A stretch of DNA of 64,000 nt from an uncultured Bacilli bacterium (GTDB lineage: Bacteria; Bacillota_I; Bacilli_A; RF39; UBA660): assembly GCA_934162425.1 (NCBI GenBank), contig CAKPIS010000003.1, forward strand, positions 124,001-188,000, in the 5' to 3' direction. The position numbers were made by a program, and so were the translations under genes. Under the pieces are notes generated by a model, which was given only the letters and a program-made list of their open reading frames with translations, made no database searches and was not told where the DNA came from. Positions 1 through 8,013 of this stretch are shown here, one piece after another (position 1 is the stretch's first letter; each line of letters opens with the position of its first letter).

Positions 1-183
1 ATTTATATCAAAATTTCCATCTATAATAACCTTATCCCCACTAACAGAGCCTTTAAAATTATGATTGATTACCCAACAGCCAAGTATAGTATTAGCATTA
101 TGTTCTGCTAAAAGATTGTAGCTATTTTTAAAATACTTTTTACCTTTTCCTATTACAGCTTTAGTTACTATTTCTTTAAACAT
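1..183 (-). CDS. cotE: CotE-like outer spore coat protein (3' end beyond window)
   Basis: Only the first 61 codons are inside the window; the gene runs off the left edge. The ATG at 183 follows a strong GAGGAGG ribosome site. The N-terminus (MFKEIVTKAVIGKGKKY, then ILGCWVINH, then IIDGNFDIN) follows Bacillus CotE as I remember it (REIITKAVVAKGRKF, ILGGWIINH, IEGYYDINVW). CotE is the morphogenetic protein that assembles the outer spore coat in the mother cell. About 20 bases upstream the minus strand reads CATACATTA, which resembles the minus-10 of sporulation sigma factors E and K, but I see no convincing minus-35. Family call is good; sporulation itself is inference. Confidence 0.78.
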   Translation of the reverse strand, partial: MFKEIVTKAVIGKGKKYFKNSYNLLAEHNANTILGCWVINHNFKGSVSGDKVIIDGNFDIN

Positions 184-227
184 AGAATTCCCTCCTCGTT
201 TTAATGTATGATTAAAACACATAAAAG

Positions 228-255
228 TTGACTTTTTTTATTAATTTATTATAAT
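228..255 (+). promoter_or_regulatory. Sigma-A type promoter for the 280-669 gene
   Basis: TTGACT at 228-233 and a perfect TATAAT at 250-255 are separated by 16 bases. The start codon lies 25 bases downstream. Confidence 0.7.
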
Positions 256-279
256 AATTGTCATAAAGAGGTGAAACTA

Positions 280-669
280 ATGAATATATTGTTTGAAAAA
301 GAAAAAGCTTTAGCAAAAAACATTGCATTTAATCAAGAGGAAAACTATGAAATGGTTGAAGAAATAATTCTTGACTTTAAGGAAATGGACATAGAGGAAT
401 TTGAATATCTAAAGAAATTAACAGACATAGTTTTAGACAAAAAAAGAGAATGTAAAATAATTAACCCAGACGGATATTTATATTCCCAAGTATTTGAAAA
501 AAATGGTTGTGAAATGGAAGCAATTGATTTACTTGCTGGAGATGATCCTTATTTTGCTCATAAGTATAGAAGTCTTGTTAGCAATAAAAACTATGTAGAT
601 GATAATTTATATGAAAATGAATTATACAATGATGATGAAATTTCATACAATTCAAAAGCACTGAAATAA
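280..669 (+). CDS. Small acidic protein of unknown function
   Basis: A 129-aa soluble protein rich in Glu, Asp and Asn. It has no signal peptide, membrane segment or recognisable motif. I chose the ATG at 280 because AAAGAGGTG at 265-273 is an ideal ribosome site for it; the in-frame GTG at 271 is part of that site. The C-terminal third (from about residue 85) is Asn/Asp-rich and probably flexible. It has its own sigma-A promoter and terminator, so it is a single-gene unit divergent from the cotE-like gene. I do not recognise the family. Confidence 0.6.
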   Translation: MNILFEKEKALAKNIAFNQEENYEMVEEIILDFKEMDIEEFEYLKKLTDIVLDKKRECKIINPDGYLYSQVFEKNGCEMEAIDLLAGDDPYFAHKYRSLVSNKNYVDDNLYENELYNDDEISYNSKALK

Positions 670-682
670 TCAGTGCTTTTTT
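654..682 (+). terminator. Rho-independent terminator
   Basis: GCACTG and CAGTGC form a stem followed by TTTTTT. It overlaps the stop codon of the plus-strand gene, and could also serve the converging ytxH operon weakly. Confidence 0.8.
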
Positions 683-683
683 A

Positions 684-1085
684 TTATTCATTTTCTAATT
701 TTTCTAAAACTTTTTTAGTAGTTTCAATAGCCTTTTGTCTTAATGCATCAGCTGCTTCTTGTGCATAAGGAGTTGCTTTATCTTTAACATACCTAACTAA
801 TTCTTCAGCATTAGTCTTTATATCTTTAGCTTTCTTAACTGCTATTTCCTTTACTTTTTCTTTATCTAAATCTTTTATTTCTTCTACTAATTCATTAACT
901 TTATTAGTAATATTTTCCTTAACTTCATTTGCATCTATATCTTTTATTTTATCTAAAAGATCACTTGCATATTTTTTTATTGCACGTCTAGACTCCTTAC
1001 CTGAATTAGGTGCTAATAAAATTCCTGCTAAAGCTCCAAGTGCTGCTCCAAAAATAAACTTTCCAGTACCATTTTTCTTACTCAT
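684..1085 (-). CDS. ytxH: YtxH domain protein
   Basis: 133 aa. The N-terminus has the YtxH signature: a short membrane segment (about residues 8-25, FIFGAALGALAGILLAP) followed by NSGKESRRAIKKYASDL. The rest is a Lys/Glu-rich amphipathic helix, probably coiled coil (about 40-130). The family is envelope or stress associated and its molecular role is poorly known. It overlaps the upstream DUF948 gene by 8 bases. The same pair (ytxG-ytxH) occurs in Bacillus, so the two proteins probably act together at the membrane. Last gene of a minus-strand cluster that begins around trmB. Confidence 0.85.
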   Translation of the reverse strand: MSKKNGTGKFIFGAALGALAGILLAPNSGKESRRAIKKYASDLLDKIKDIDANEVKENITNKVNELVEEIKDLDKEKVKEIAVKKAKDIKTNAEELVRYVKDKATPYAQEAADALRQKAIETTKKVLEKLENE

Positions 1086-1386
1086 CGTAATTTTCCTCCT
1101 CTTCCTCTTTTTTGTTTTTCTTTTTTCTTTTGAAAAGTCCTCTAAAAAATAATATTATAGAATCAGAAATAACTTCTGTTAATGCAGATAATTTATCAGT
1201 TACACCATCAACTATTCTGAAGACACCATTTAATGATTGGACTTTTCTATCAACATCATCTACTATTGTCTCTAACTTATTCATAGTTTTAATAATTTTA
1301 ATACAAATAATTATTAGAAAAACTATTAAGACACACAATAATATATTAACCATTATAGGTAAATATGCACTTAAAACCTCTTTCAT
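1078..1386 (-). CDS. ytxG: DUF948 membrane protein (YtxG-like)
   Basis: 102 aa with one N-terminal membrane helix (about 10-32), then a predicted coiled coil (KTMNKLETIVDDVDRKVQSL) typical of DUF948, and a very basic then acidic tail (KRKKKNKKEEEEENYDE). The family is a general-stress, membrane-tethered coiled coil. Its start touches the stop of the 1386-2294 gene and its end overlaps ytxH, so translation is coupled across all three genes. Confidence 0.82.
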   Translation of the reverse strand: MKEVLSAYLPIMVNILLCVLIVFLIIICIKIIKTMNKLETIVDDVDRKVQSLNGVFRIVDGVTDKLSALTEVISDSIILFFRGLFKRKKKNKKEEEEENYDE

Positions 1387-2294
1387 TAATTTTTATCCTC
1401 CTTTTCAGAATACATTGTATCAATTAAATGAAATAAATCTTGTTCTTTTGTGTCATCATCGTCATCATCATAAGCATTACTATTACTTACAGTATGATTC
1501 TTTTCATTAACTTTACTTCTTTCTAAATCAACATCTATTTCCTTAAAGTTTACATTTGGAAGAATCATATCATCTTTATCATTATTTTTAACAACTATTG
1601 GGTCAACTTCTTTTTCCTTTATTTTTTGTTTTTGTTTTGTTCTAGAAAGAGAATCTAAATTCTTTTCTTCAGCTTCCATATCTTTTTCAGCTTCCTCTAT
1701 AGTTTTACTACTTAATCTTTTTAAAGTATCCTCTAACTTTTCATCTAAATTACCATAAGCTTTTTTTCTAATTGCATCCAAAGTCATTTCTTCTTTTACA
1801 TTGGATGGTATTTTAGGACCAATAGTATTATCTTTTTCAACTATGTTTCCATCATTATCCAAAAGACCGTATATTGGAGAAATTATTGGGCTTGGTTTAA
1901 ACTTCTTAGTTTCTTCTTTTCTTTTACTTCCTTGATATAAAACAACTTTTTCTTCTTTTCTAGGTTCAATTCTAACAGGTTCTGGCATTTTTTTAGAAAC
2001 CATAAAATCCTCGTCATTAAATTCTGGAAACTTAAATTCAGTTTCATTTTTAACTGTTCTAGAGTGTATTTCAGTAGTATCAGTATTTATTTCAGAGATA
2101 TCTTCAAAATAAAGATCATCAAAATCAGTTTTTATATTATTTTCTTCCCTTTTTTCCTTTTTCTCTTTTATTTCAGAAACATTATCTTTTTTCTTTATTT
2201 TATCTTTCATTTTTGATTTGATTGATGTATTTTCTTCATCTTCTTCATCAAATAAAAAGCTTTTCATCTTATTTAATTTACTTTTAAGTCCCAT
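1386..2294 (-). CDS. Acidic/basic low-complexity cytoplasmic protein, unknown
   Basis: 302 aa, very rich in Lys, Glu and Asp, with no membrane segment. The N-terminus (MGLKSKLNKMKSFLFDEEDEE) is faintly like the start of the division protein SepF, but no SepF core domain follows. One stretch is not low-complexity: around residue 145, FKPSPIISPIYGLLDNDG, which looks like a conserved docking motif. The last residues (DLFHLIDTMYSEKED) may form a second short motif. The layout suggests a mostly disordered scaffold with short linear motifs. It sits directly before the DUF948/YtxH pair, with a 1-base overlap, so an envelope or division role is possible. Function unknown. Confidence 0.6.
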   Translation of the reverse strand: MGLKSKLNKMKSFLFDEEDEENTSIKSKMKDKIKKKDNVSEIKEKKEKREENNIKTDFDDLYFEDISEINTDTTEIHSRTVKNETEFKFPEFNDEDFMVSKKMPEPVRIEPRKEEKVVLYQGSKRKEETKKFKPSPIISPIYGLLDNDGNIVEKDNTIGPKIPSNVKEEMTLDAIRKKAYGNLDEKLEDTLKRLSSKTIEEAEKDMEAEEKNLDSLSRTKQKQKIKEKEVDPIVVKNNDKDDMILPNVNFKEIDVDLERSKVNEKNHTVSNSNAYDDDDDDTKEQDLFHLIDTMYSEKEDKN

Positions 2295-2311
2295 TTATTT
2301 CACGCCTTTCC

Positions 2312-3070
2312 TTATTCACTTTTACTACTAGATGTTTTATTATCACTAGAATTTGCAGTTGTTTTACTTTCTTCTTTTGCATTACTTTTAGTAGTTGTTG
2401 TTGTACTACTATCAAGTCTTAACTCTTGCTCACTTTCTTCATCTTTAGAGTCATACTTATCATATTCTTTTATATATTCTAAGAAGTTACCTTCTTTTTC
2501 TTTATTTTCAAATAATTTAAATACTTCCTCTTTAGAATTAAAATTACCAGCTTCATACATTTTATTTAATAACATATCATTAAAATCTAAACTAGATAAT
2601 ATATAACTCATATCCATTATAGCATTTTTTAATTCTTTTTTATCAACATTTGTTTCTATTTTAGCATAATTATAGTACATTTGAACATACATCATGTTTT
2701 TATTTTTTTCATCAGCTTTAATTTTTATATAACCTTGCTTCTTTTTATAATTTAATTTTTCAGATAAATATATATCTTCTTTTTTATAATCAAAACCAGT
2801 TTTATAATAATATCCCACTACATCTACATACATATAATAGATATTTTTATTTCTTTTTAAAACATCATTATATGAATTAGAATTAATTCTTACTACACCT
2901 TTTGGTGCATAATACTTATAACCATTACCAATTTTATTATAATTTTTTATATTAAGAGATAAAATAGTATCTAATATTTGCTTATTACTATATTTATCTA
3001 CTCTTTTAACATTACAACCTGATAATAATATCAATAATAAAACAAGTAAAAATACCTTTCTTTTTCTCAT
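2312..3070 (-). CDS. Predicted lipoprotein, unknown function
   Basis: 252 aa. The N-terminus (MRKRKVFLLVLLLILLSGC) is a classic lipoprotein signal with lipobox LSGC, so the mature protein would start at Cys19 and be anchored to the outer face of the membrane. The middle (about 25-200) is a Tyr/Lys-rich globular domain that I do not recognise. The C-terminal 45 residues are a Ser/Thr/Lys-rich linker. Ribosome site GGTGAT lies just before the ATG. It lies between trmB and the YtxH cluster on the same strand. Confidence 0.72.
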   Translation of the reverse strand: MRKRKVFLLVLLLILLSGCNVKRVDKYSNKQILDTILSLNIKNYNKIGNGYKYYAPKGVVRINSNSYNDVLKRNKNIYYMYVDVVGYYYKTGFDYKKEDIYLSEKLNYKKKQGYIKIKADEKNKNMMYVQMYYNYAKIETNVDKKELKNAIMDMSYILSSLDFNDMLLNKMYEAGNFNSKEEVFKLFENKEKEGNFLEYIKEYDKYDSKDEESEQELRLDSSTTTTTKSNAKEESKTTANSSDNKTSSSKSE

Positions 3071-3128
3071 ATAATCACCTACTATAAAATCATTATACCA
3101 AAAAATAATAAAAAATAAAACATATTAT

Positions 3129-3761
3129 TTATTCTTTATGTGCTTTAAGTCTCATTATTTTTACGCCCTGTGTAATAAATTTACTTTCATATTCTGTTAA
3201 AACATTACTATCATCATTTAAACTAGCTAAATCAAGAATTATTTCATCTAATATATATCCATAACTACTAAGAGAACAAATGGAAAATTCAAATAAAGAT
3301 ACATTATCTGTCTTTTGCACAATCTTACATTCATTTTTAAATATAGAATCATACTTGCTTAATAGTACATGACTAGTTAATCTTCTATTAGTATGTCTTT
3401 TTTTAGGCCACGGATCAGAAAAATTTAAATAAACAGTATCTATTTCTTTACAAAATACATTTTCTATTTTATTAGCATCCATTCTAATTAATTTTAAATT
3501 ATCAATCTTTTCATCTTCCAATTTTTGTGCAGCCCTTACTATTACACTATCAAACATTTCAATTCCTATAAAATTAATACTTGGATACTTTTTAGCCATT
3601 CCTATTATAAAATTACCTTTTCCCATACCTATTTCAACGTTTATAGGATTAGTATTATTAAATAATTCATTCCACTTACCTTTATATTTTTCAGGGTTTT
3701 GCACAACATAAGTTGAAGCTTTTATAATATCACTTGCATTCTTAACATTTTTAAGTCTCAA
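3129..3761 (-). CDS. trmB: tRNA (guanine-N7-)-methyltransferase
   Basis: Makes m7G46 in tRNA from S-adenosylmethionine. The SAM-binding motif EIGMGKGNFI is near residue 45, and the family signature NFSDPWPKKRHTNRR is near 115. Total length about 210 aa is normal. I place the start at the TTG at 3761 (MRLKNVKNASD), which matches the usual TrmB N-terminus and is well spaced from AGGTG; the in-frame GTG at 3770 is part of that ribosome site. Probably the first gene of the minus-strand cluster. Confidence 0.93.
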   Translation of the reverse strand: MRLKNVKNASDIIKASTYVVQNPEKYKGKWNELFNNTNPINVEIGMGKGNFIIGMAKKYPSINFIGIEMFDSVIVRAAQKLEDEKIDNLKLIRMDANKIENVFCKEIDTVYLNFSDPWPKKRHTNRRLTSHVLLSKYDSIFKNECKIVQKTDNVSLFEFSICSLSSYGYILDEIILDLASLNDDSNVLTEYESKFITQGVKIMRLKAHKE

Positions 3762-3844
3762 AATAATCACCTATATAATTATACACCAAAATATAAAATA
3801 AACATATAATTAAATGAAAGCTTTTTTTAAACAAGGAGGATTTT

Positions 3845-4144
3845 ATGAAAAGTGATAGAAATAACTACCCTATGATGCCATTTCCTGTTAATAATGGAAT
3901 GCCTACAAATATGATGATGTATCCTAATTATTTAAATGATAATTATTCTGGATTAGATTCAAGAGTAAGTTCATTAGAAAAAAAGGTTAAAACATTAGAA
4001 AACAGAATATCAAGACTAGAAGCACCTTATGGTAATAATCAAAATTATGGAATGCAAAACAATCAAAATAATAACAATAACACATGTCCATATCAAGCTA
4101 CCCAAAATAATAGTGGCTATAACGGAGAAATGTACATGATGTAA
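3845..4144 (+). CDS. Small Asn/Met-rich coiled-coil protein, unknown
   Basis: 99 aa after a near-perfect AAGGAGG ribosome site. Three parts: a Met/Pro/Asn-rich N-terminus (1-37), a short coiled coil (about 38-60, LDSRVSSLEKKVKTLENRIS), and an Asn/Gln/Tyr-rich tail (62-99) containing a single Cys. This resembles small spore-coat or surface-layer proteins in composition, but I cannot assign a family. It is a single-gene plus-strand unit ended by a strong terminator. Confidence 0.6.
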   Translation: MKSDRNNYPMMPFPVNNGMPTNMMMYPNYLNDNYSGLDSRVSSLEKKVKTLENRISRLEAPYGNNQNYGMQNNQNNNNNTCPYQATQNNSGYNGEMYMM

Positions 4145-4171
4145 AAAACTTCACTTATGTGAAGCTTTTTT
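4144..4171. terminator. Bidirectional terminator
   Basis: CTTCAC / GTGAAG stem flanked by A and T runs on both sides. It ends the plus-strand 3845 gene and the converging minus-strand murJ-like gene. Confidence 0.8.
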
Positions 4172-4184
4172 GTTGTTTTATTAA

Positions 4185-5813
4185 CTATTTTTTAAATTTC
4201 TTTAAAAAATTATTACCAAATATAGTTTTAAATATTCCATTTTTTATAGTTAGTCCAAAATATATTATCATTCCGACTAATGCATATATTCCAATTATTA
4301 TAATAGATTTAAATCTAGTAAGATTATTAAATGGTATAAATTGTTTCATGATAACAAGTACAATAATCATTATTACAAGAGGATATAAAAACTTAAACAT
4401 ATCTTTAAAATATGCTTTAACATCCATATTAGTTGTTTTATTAATTATTACTAAATTAGTTATAAATGAAGTTGCAAGTCCAAGTAAAGATGCTAGCGTT
4501 GATCCATAAAATGGATATAGACCCATACCATTAAATAAGTACATTAATGGAATTTGCATAATAAGTTTAACTAAAATTCCTATTATTATGCTTGAAAACA
4601 CATTCTTGAACTTATTAAGTGACTGTGATATTGATATAGATGTTGTAAAAATACATCTAAAAAGTGCTATAAATATAGTAAAACAAAATACTCTAGGTCC
4701 CCAAACGCTTGCTCCATAAAATGCATTAAATACAGGTTTTGCAAGTATTGAAAGTCCAAAAGCCATAGGCATAGTAACATAAAGAAGCATTAAAAATGAT
4801 TGCTTTATTTTTTTTCTTACATCATCCATATCACCAGCTACAAAAGAAGATGTAATGTTAGGTACTAAACTAGTCATAAGTCCTGTTGATATAGCAAGAA
4901 CTACACTATTTAATTTATTACCAGTAGTATTAATAACACCAAGTACACTTTCTGCATCACGAGTTTTAAAACCAAGTTTAGTTAAAACGTTTATAATTGT
5001 AGTCATATCAATATAATCATATATAGAAAGTGTAATTCCAAATGATATAAAAGGAATAGAATATATAAGTAATTTCTTTATGATTTGTTTATTAGTAATC
5101 TTTTTTTCTTCATCTTTTGGTCTTTCAGAAGTTATAAGCATTTTTTTATTATTTTTTATTTTTATGAGTAAATAAATTAATGCAACTAATGCCCCAACAG
5201 TTGCTCCAAATACAGCTACCGCTATTGCTTTTACGTGTCCTACTTTAAATACTCTCATACATGAATAACTGCCAACTAAAATAACTATTATTCTAACAAC
5301 TTGTTCTAAAACTTGACTAAATGATGATGGACTCATTATTTTATGACCTTGTAAGTAACCTTTTGTAATACTTAAATAAGGAACAACTAAAATAGCCGTT
5401 GAAATAACTCTAATTACAAGACATATGCTTTCTTTTGAGTTACCCCCAGTATTTTCACCTATTATTTGATTAGCTATTAAAGGAGCTAGTAAAAACATAA
5501 GCAAAAATAATACAACCCCAAGTGTAATTAATAATTTCTTACCCAAATTATAAGCTCTTTCTTTAGTATTATAATATTTAAGAGTATTATATTCACTTAC
5601 AAGCTTACTCATAGCAGGAGGTATTCCAACAGTTGATAATGCTAAAAACAAATTATATATTGTATAAGCATAACCATAAAGTGCAATATTTTCTTCACCA
5701 ACAATTGCATAAAAAGGAATAACATAAACTATCCCTAAAAATTTAGTAATAACTATTCCAAGTGTTGCAATTAATGCCCCATTAATAAAACTATTTTTCT
5801 TCACTTTTATCAT
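4185..5813 (-). CDS. murJ: MOP-superfamily lipid flippase (MurJ/YtgP type)
   Basis: 542 aa with about 14 hydrophobic segments, the fold of the MATE/MOP exporters. The opening (NSFINGALIATLGIVITKFLGIVYVIPFYAIVG) and the following YGYAYTIYNLFLALSTVGIP resemble Bacillus YtgP, the lipid II flippase that moves the peptidoglycan precursor across the membrane. SpoVB or another polysaccharide flippase of the same family is the alternative. The start at 5813 overlaps the stop of the cse60-like gene in ATGA, so the two are translationally coupled. The longer in-frame extension has no ribosome site. Confidence 0.75.
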   Translation of the reverse strand: MIKVKKNSFINGALIATLGIVITKFLGIVYVIPFYAIVGEENIALYGYAYTIYNLFLALSTVGIPPAMSKLVSEYNTLKYYNTKERAYNLGKKLLITLGVVLFLLMFLLAPLIANQIIGENTGGNSKESICLVIRVISTAILVVPYLSITKGYLQGHKIMSPSSFSQVLEQVVRIIVILVGSYSCMRVFKVGHVKAIAVAVFGATVGALVALIYLLIKIKNNKKMLITSERPKDEEKKITNKQIIKKLLIYSIPFISFGITLSIYDYIDMTTIINVLTKLGFKTRDAESVLGVINTTGNKLNSVVLAISTGLMTSLVPNITSSFVAGDMDDVRKKIKQSFLMLLYVTMPMAFGLSILAKPVFNAFYGASVWGPRVFCFTIFIALFRCIFTTSISISQSLNKFKNVFSSIIIGILVKLIMQIPLMYLFNGMGLYPFYGSTLASLLGLATSFITNLVIINKTTNMDVKAYFKDMFKFLYPLVIMIIVLVIMKQFIPFNNLTRFKSIIIIGIYALVGMIIYFGLTIKNGIFKTIFGNNFLKKFKK

Positions 5814-5983
5814 TTCCCATCTATATATATTACCATAGCAGAAAAACAATATATCTGCTCTTCTCCAAGAGCTTCTATTGCAACTTGATACTTTATATCA
5901 ATAATTTCTTTATCTGCTATAAAATCATTAATACACTCTTCTAAATCCTTTTCATGATCACAATCAAATACCTTAACTTTCAT
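5810..5983 (-). CDS. Cse60-like small protein
   Basis: 57 aa: MKVKVFDCDHEKDLEECINDF, then IIDIKYQVAIEA and EEQIYCFSAMVIY. This spacing of KVFDxxHEKDLE and DIKYQV...QIYCFSA fits the Spore_Cse60 family, small proteins first found as sigma-E dependent in B. subtilis but also present outside spore formers. The ATG at 5983 has GGTGAT at good distance; an upstream TTG at 5995 overlaps that site. It precedes and overlaps the flippase gene. Function in any organism is unknown to me. Confidence 0.65.
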   Translation of the reverse strand: MKVKVFDCDHEKDLEECINDFIADKEIIDIKYQVAIEALGEEQIYCFSAMVIYIDGK

Positions 5984-6069
5984 ATTTATCACCAAAATAA
6001 ATATATCATCATAAAATCAATTATTATGTCATCTTTTATAATTATAACAGAAAAAATGTAAAATTAAAA

Positions 6070-6104
6070 AAGAAATAAATATAAATACCAAATATTTATT
6101 TCTT
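6070..6104 (-). terminator. Terminator of the 6096-6440 gene
   Basis: AAGAAATAAATAT pairs with ATATTTATTTCTT across a short loop. On the minus strand it is followed by TTTTTT. It overlaps the stop codon. Confidence 0.7.
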
Positions 6105-6440
6105 CTTAATAGAATTACCAAATATATTTAAATATAAATCTCTTTTAGTATTACTATCAAATTTTTTATAAAAACTATTTACAAAATTAATATTATAAGA
6201 ATCAGCTAAAATAAAATCATTATTTTCTCTAAGTCCTGTTACATCATATATAGCATCATCAATTAAAATAGCAATATGTTCTTTATTTTTCTCTAATACC
6301 ATATAAGAATTTGGATATATTTTTTTTAATATATTGTAATATTCCAAACAATAATTATTTAAAAACAAATCATAAATATTACAATTAAAATAATTTATTA
6401 ATTTACCATTTATATTAATTATACTTTCTAATGGATGCAA
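6096..6440 (-). CDS. Small protein, possibly papain/transglutaminase-like; unknown
   Basis: About 114 aa from a TTG at 6440 preceded by GGTGAT. In-frame ATGs at 6452 and 6476 lie inside the terminator hairpin of the preceding surface-protein gene and lack ribosome sites. The order of a Cys in NYCLEYYNILKKI, a His in EHIAILIDD and an Asp in IYDVTG resembles small Cys-His-Asp hydrolase-like proteins seen in gut Firmicutes. This is inference from spacing only. No signal peptide or membrane helix. It may be translated only from read-through of the upstream terminator, or it may be a decaying gene. Confidence 0.4.
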   Translation of the reverse strand: MHPLESIININGKLINYFNCNIYDLFLNNYCLEYYNILKKIYPNSYMVLEKNKEHIAILIDDAIYDVTGLRENNDFILADSYNINFVNSFYKKFDSNTKRDLYLNIFGNSIKKK

Positions 6441-6472
6441 AAAAATCACCATATCATAATATGATGATTTTT
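6440..6472 (-). terminator. Terminator of surface-protein copy A
   Basis: An imperfect palindrome (AAAAATCACCATATCAT against ATGATGATTTTT) sits 18 bases past the stop of the copy A gene. Nearly the same element follows copies B and C. Confidence 0.7.
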
Positions 6473-6490
6473 GCATATTAATAACTAATT

Positions 6491-7861
6491 TTATCTAATT
6501 TTCTTATAACTTACTACAAGTGCAGATGCTGATAGTATAATTGCACCTACAATATATAATATTGTATCTCCTGTCTTAGGATTCTTAACTCCTTGCTTTT
6601 CTTTTGCAATTATTCCATACTCGCTTAAATGTGATGTTTCAAAAACTATATATCCATCTTCTATTGTTGCTGGTATAGTTTCTTTTATTTTATCTTCTGA
6701 AATATAAACTACTTCATATTTCTTGTAACCTTTTAATTCTTCTGGTATTGCAATTTTTATTTTCATCTTATTATTATCAATTTTTACTACTAATCCATTT
6801 TCTAATACACTAATGTCTACTATGTATTTAACATCTTTATTAGCCAAATCTTTTTTAACTTCAATAGATTTAATATCTAAAACATAATTATTACTTATAG
6901 AATTAGCAAATTCTATACTTCCTTTTATTTTACCAGTACTAGTTAATGGCTTCTTTGCTGATGTATTAGATTCATTTTTAACTAAAGATCCATAATAATA
7001 TTCTTCTGTCACATCATCCCAAGCTATTTTACCAACCATTAATTTAACTTCATAACCATTTAAAGTATCACCCAAAACTTTGTTATACATATCTATTATT
7101 TTTTGTGCCTCTTCTTTTGTAGTTTCACTAACAGAACCCATATATCCAAATCCTAAACCTTCTCTTATATCGACATCTATTACGTTAATCTTAACGCCAC
7201 TAATGTTACCTATACGCATTCTATAAGACTCATTCCATTCTTTAGGTATTTCATCAGTTTCAACCCCATCACCATCAGTATAAGATAAATTTATAATACC
7301 ACTTCCTGATATTTTACCAATTCTGTCAAATAAATTTCTTGTCTTAATAATTCCATTATTTATCATAGAATCTACTTCAATTAAATATTCAGTAGTTATT
7401 GTTACGTTTTTAGGAATTGTAATATTTTCACCATATAAATTAATAGTATCAGAATATATATTATCATATTCTTTAGCATTTTTAATTGCATTAATGATTT
7501 CATTTATATCTTTTAAATATACAACTTTTGTTACTCCATCTAATTTAGAAGATTCAATGACACCTGCTTCGACATCTTGAAACTTTAAATCAACTTTTTT
7601 TGTTGCACTAGCAACAAATCCACTAGCCATTTTGCTTTTCTTAATCAAAAAAGTATCATTCGAATCATTTGTATTTGTTAGTCTAATTTCATCATCATTT
7701 ATACCATCATCTTCAGAAATTAAATAATTTTTATTATCCATATTAATATTTTCTCCAGAATACACCGGATACTCAACTACTGCTGCAAAAACTCTATCAG
7801 TAAATAAAATACTTACTAAACAAGCTACTGCAATTAAAAATAAATTTCTTAACTTCTTCAT
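6491..7861 (-). CDS. Sortase-anchored surface protein, copy A
   Basis: 456 aa. Signal peptide at 1-26 (ends VFAA), a variable ectodomain (about 27-298), a conserved stalk (299-425), then the sorting signal NPKTGD at about 427, a hydrophobic helix and a basic tail SYKKIR. NPKTG is a non-canonical LPXTG motif, so the protein should be covalently attached to peptidoglycan by a sortase. No sortase gene is in this window. The ectodomain contains short repeated-looking segments such as IINNGIIKTRNLF and SGSGIINLSY, typical of beta-helix or adhesin-like folds, but no named domain. The last 158 residues differ from copy B at only five positions by my count, whereas the ectodomains diverge strongly. 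Own promoter and terminator. Confidence 0.85.
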   Translation of the reverse strand: MKKLRNLFLIAVACLVSILFTDRVFAAVVEYPVYSGENINMDNKNYLISEDDGINDDEIRLTNTNDSNDTFLIKKSKMASGFVASATKKVDLKFQDVEAGVIESSKLDGVTKVVYLKDINEIINAIKNAKEYDNIYSDTINLYGENITIPKNVTITTEYLIEVDSMINNGIIKTRNLFDRIGKISGSGIINLSYTDGDGVETDEIPKEWNESYRMRIGNISGVKINVIDVDIREGLGFGYMGSVSETTKEEAQKIIDMYNKVLGDTLNGYEVKLMVGKIAWDDVTEEYYYGSLVKNESNTSAKKPLTSTGKIKGSIEFANSISNNYVLDIKSIEVKKDLANKDVKYIVDISVLENGLVVKIDNNKMKIKIAIPEELKGYKKYEVVYISEDKIKETIPATIEDGYIVFETSHLSEYGIIAKEKQGVKNPKTGDTILYIVGAIILSASALVVSYKKIR

Positions 7862-7903
7862 ATTATCACCTCATACACTTATTTATTTTCTTAATCTAAT
7901 TTG

Positions 7904-7932
7904 ATTGTAACATACATTTTATCTAAACTCAA
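7904..7932 (-). promoter_or_regulatory. Promoter of surface-protein copy A
   Basis: TTGAGT (7927-7932) and TACAAT (7904-7909) with a 17-base spacer on the minus strand. The roughly 105-base upstream region is nearly the same as that of copy B. Confidence 0.7.
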
Positions 7933-7971
7933 TAAATTTATAAGTTATATGTAAATAAGAGTGTTAATCAA

Positions 7972-8003
7972 AAAAATCACCATATTATAGTATGATGATT
8001 TTT
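7972..8003 (-). terminator. Terminator of surface-protein copy B
   Basis: Same imperfect palindrome as at 6440-6472, with a slightly changed loop. Confidence 0.7.
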
Positions 8004-8013
8004 ATATTAATAT

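Noticed and set aside
1112..1510. Plus-strand open frame antisense to the DUF948 gene
   Set aside because: Composition is that of a reversed coding sequence (runs of His and Leu/Phe), no ribosome site; a shadow of real genes. The same applies to other antisense frames, for example 17425-17658, 27445-27795 and 59828-60127.
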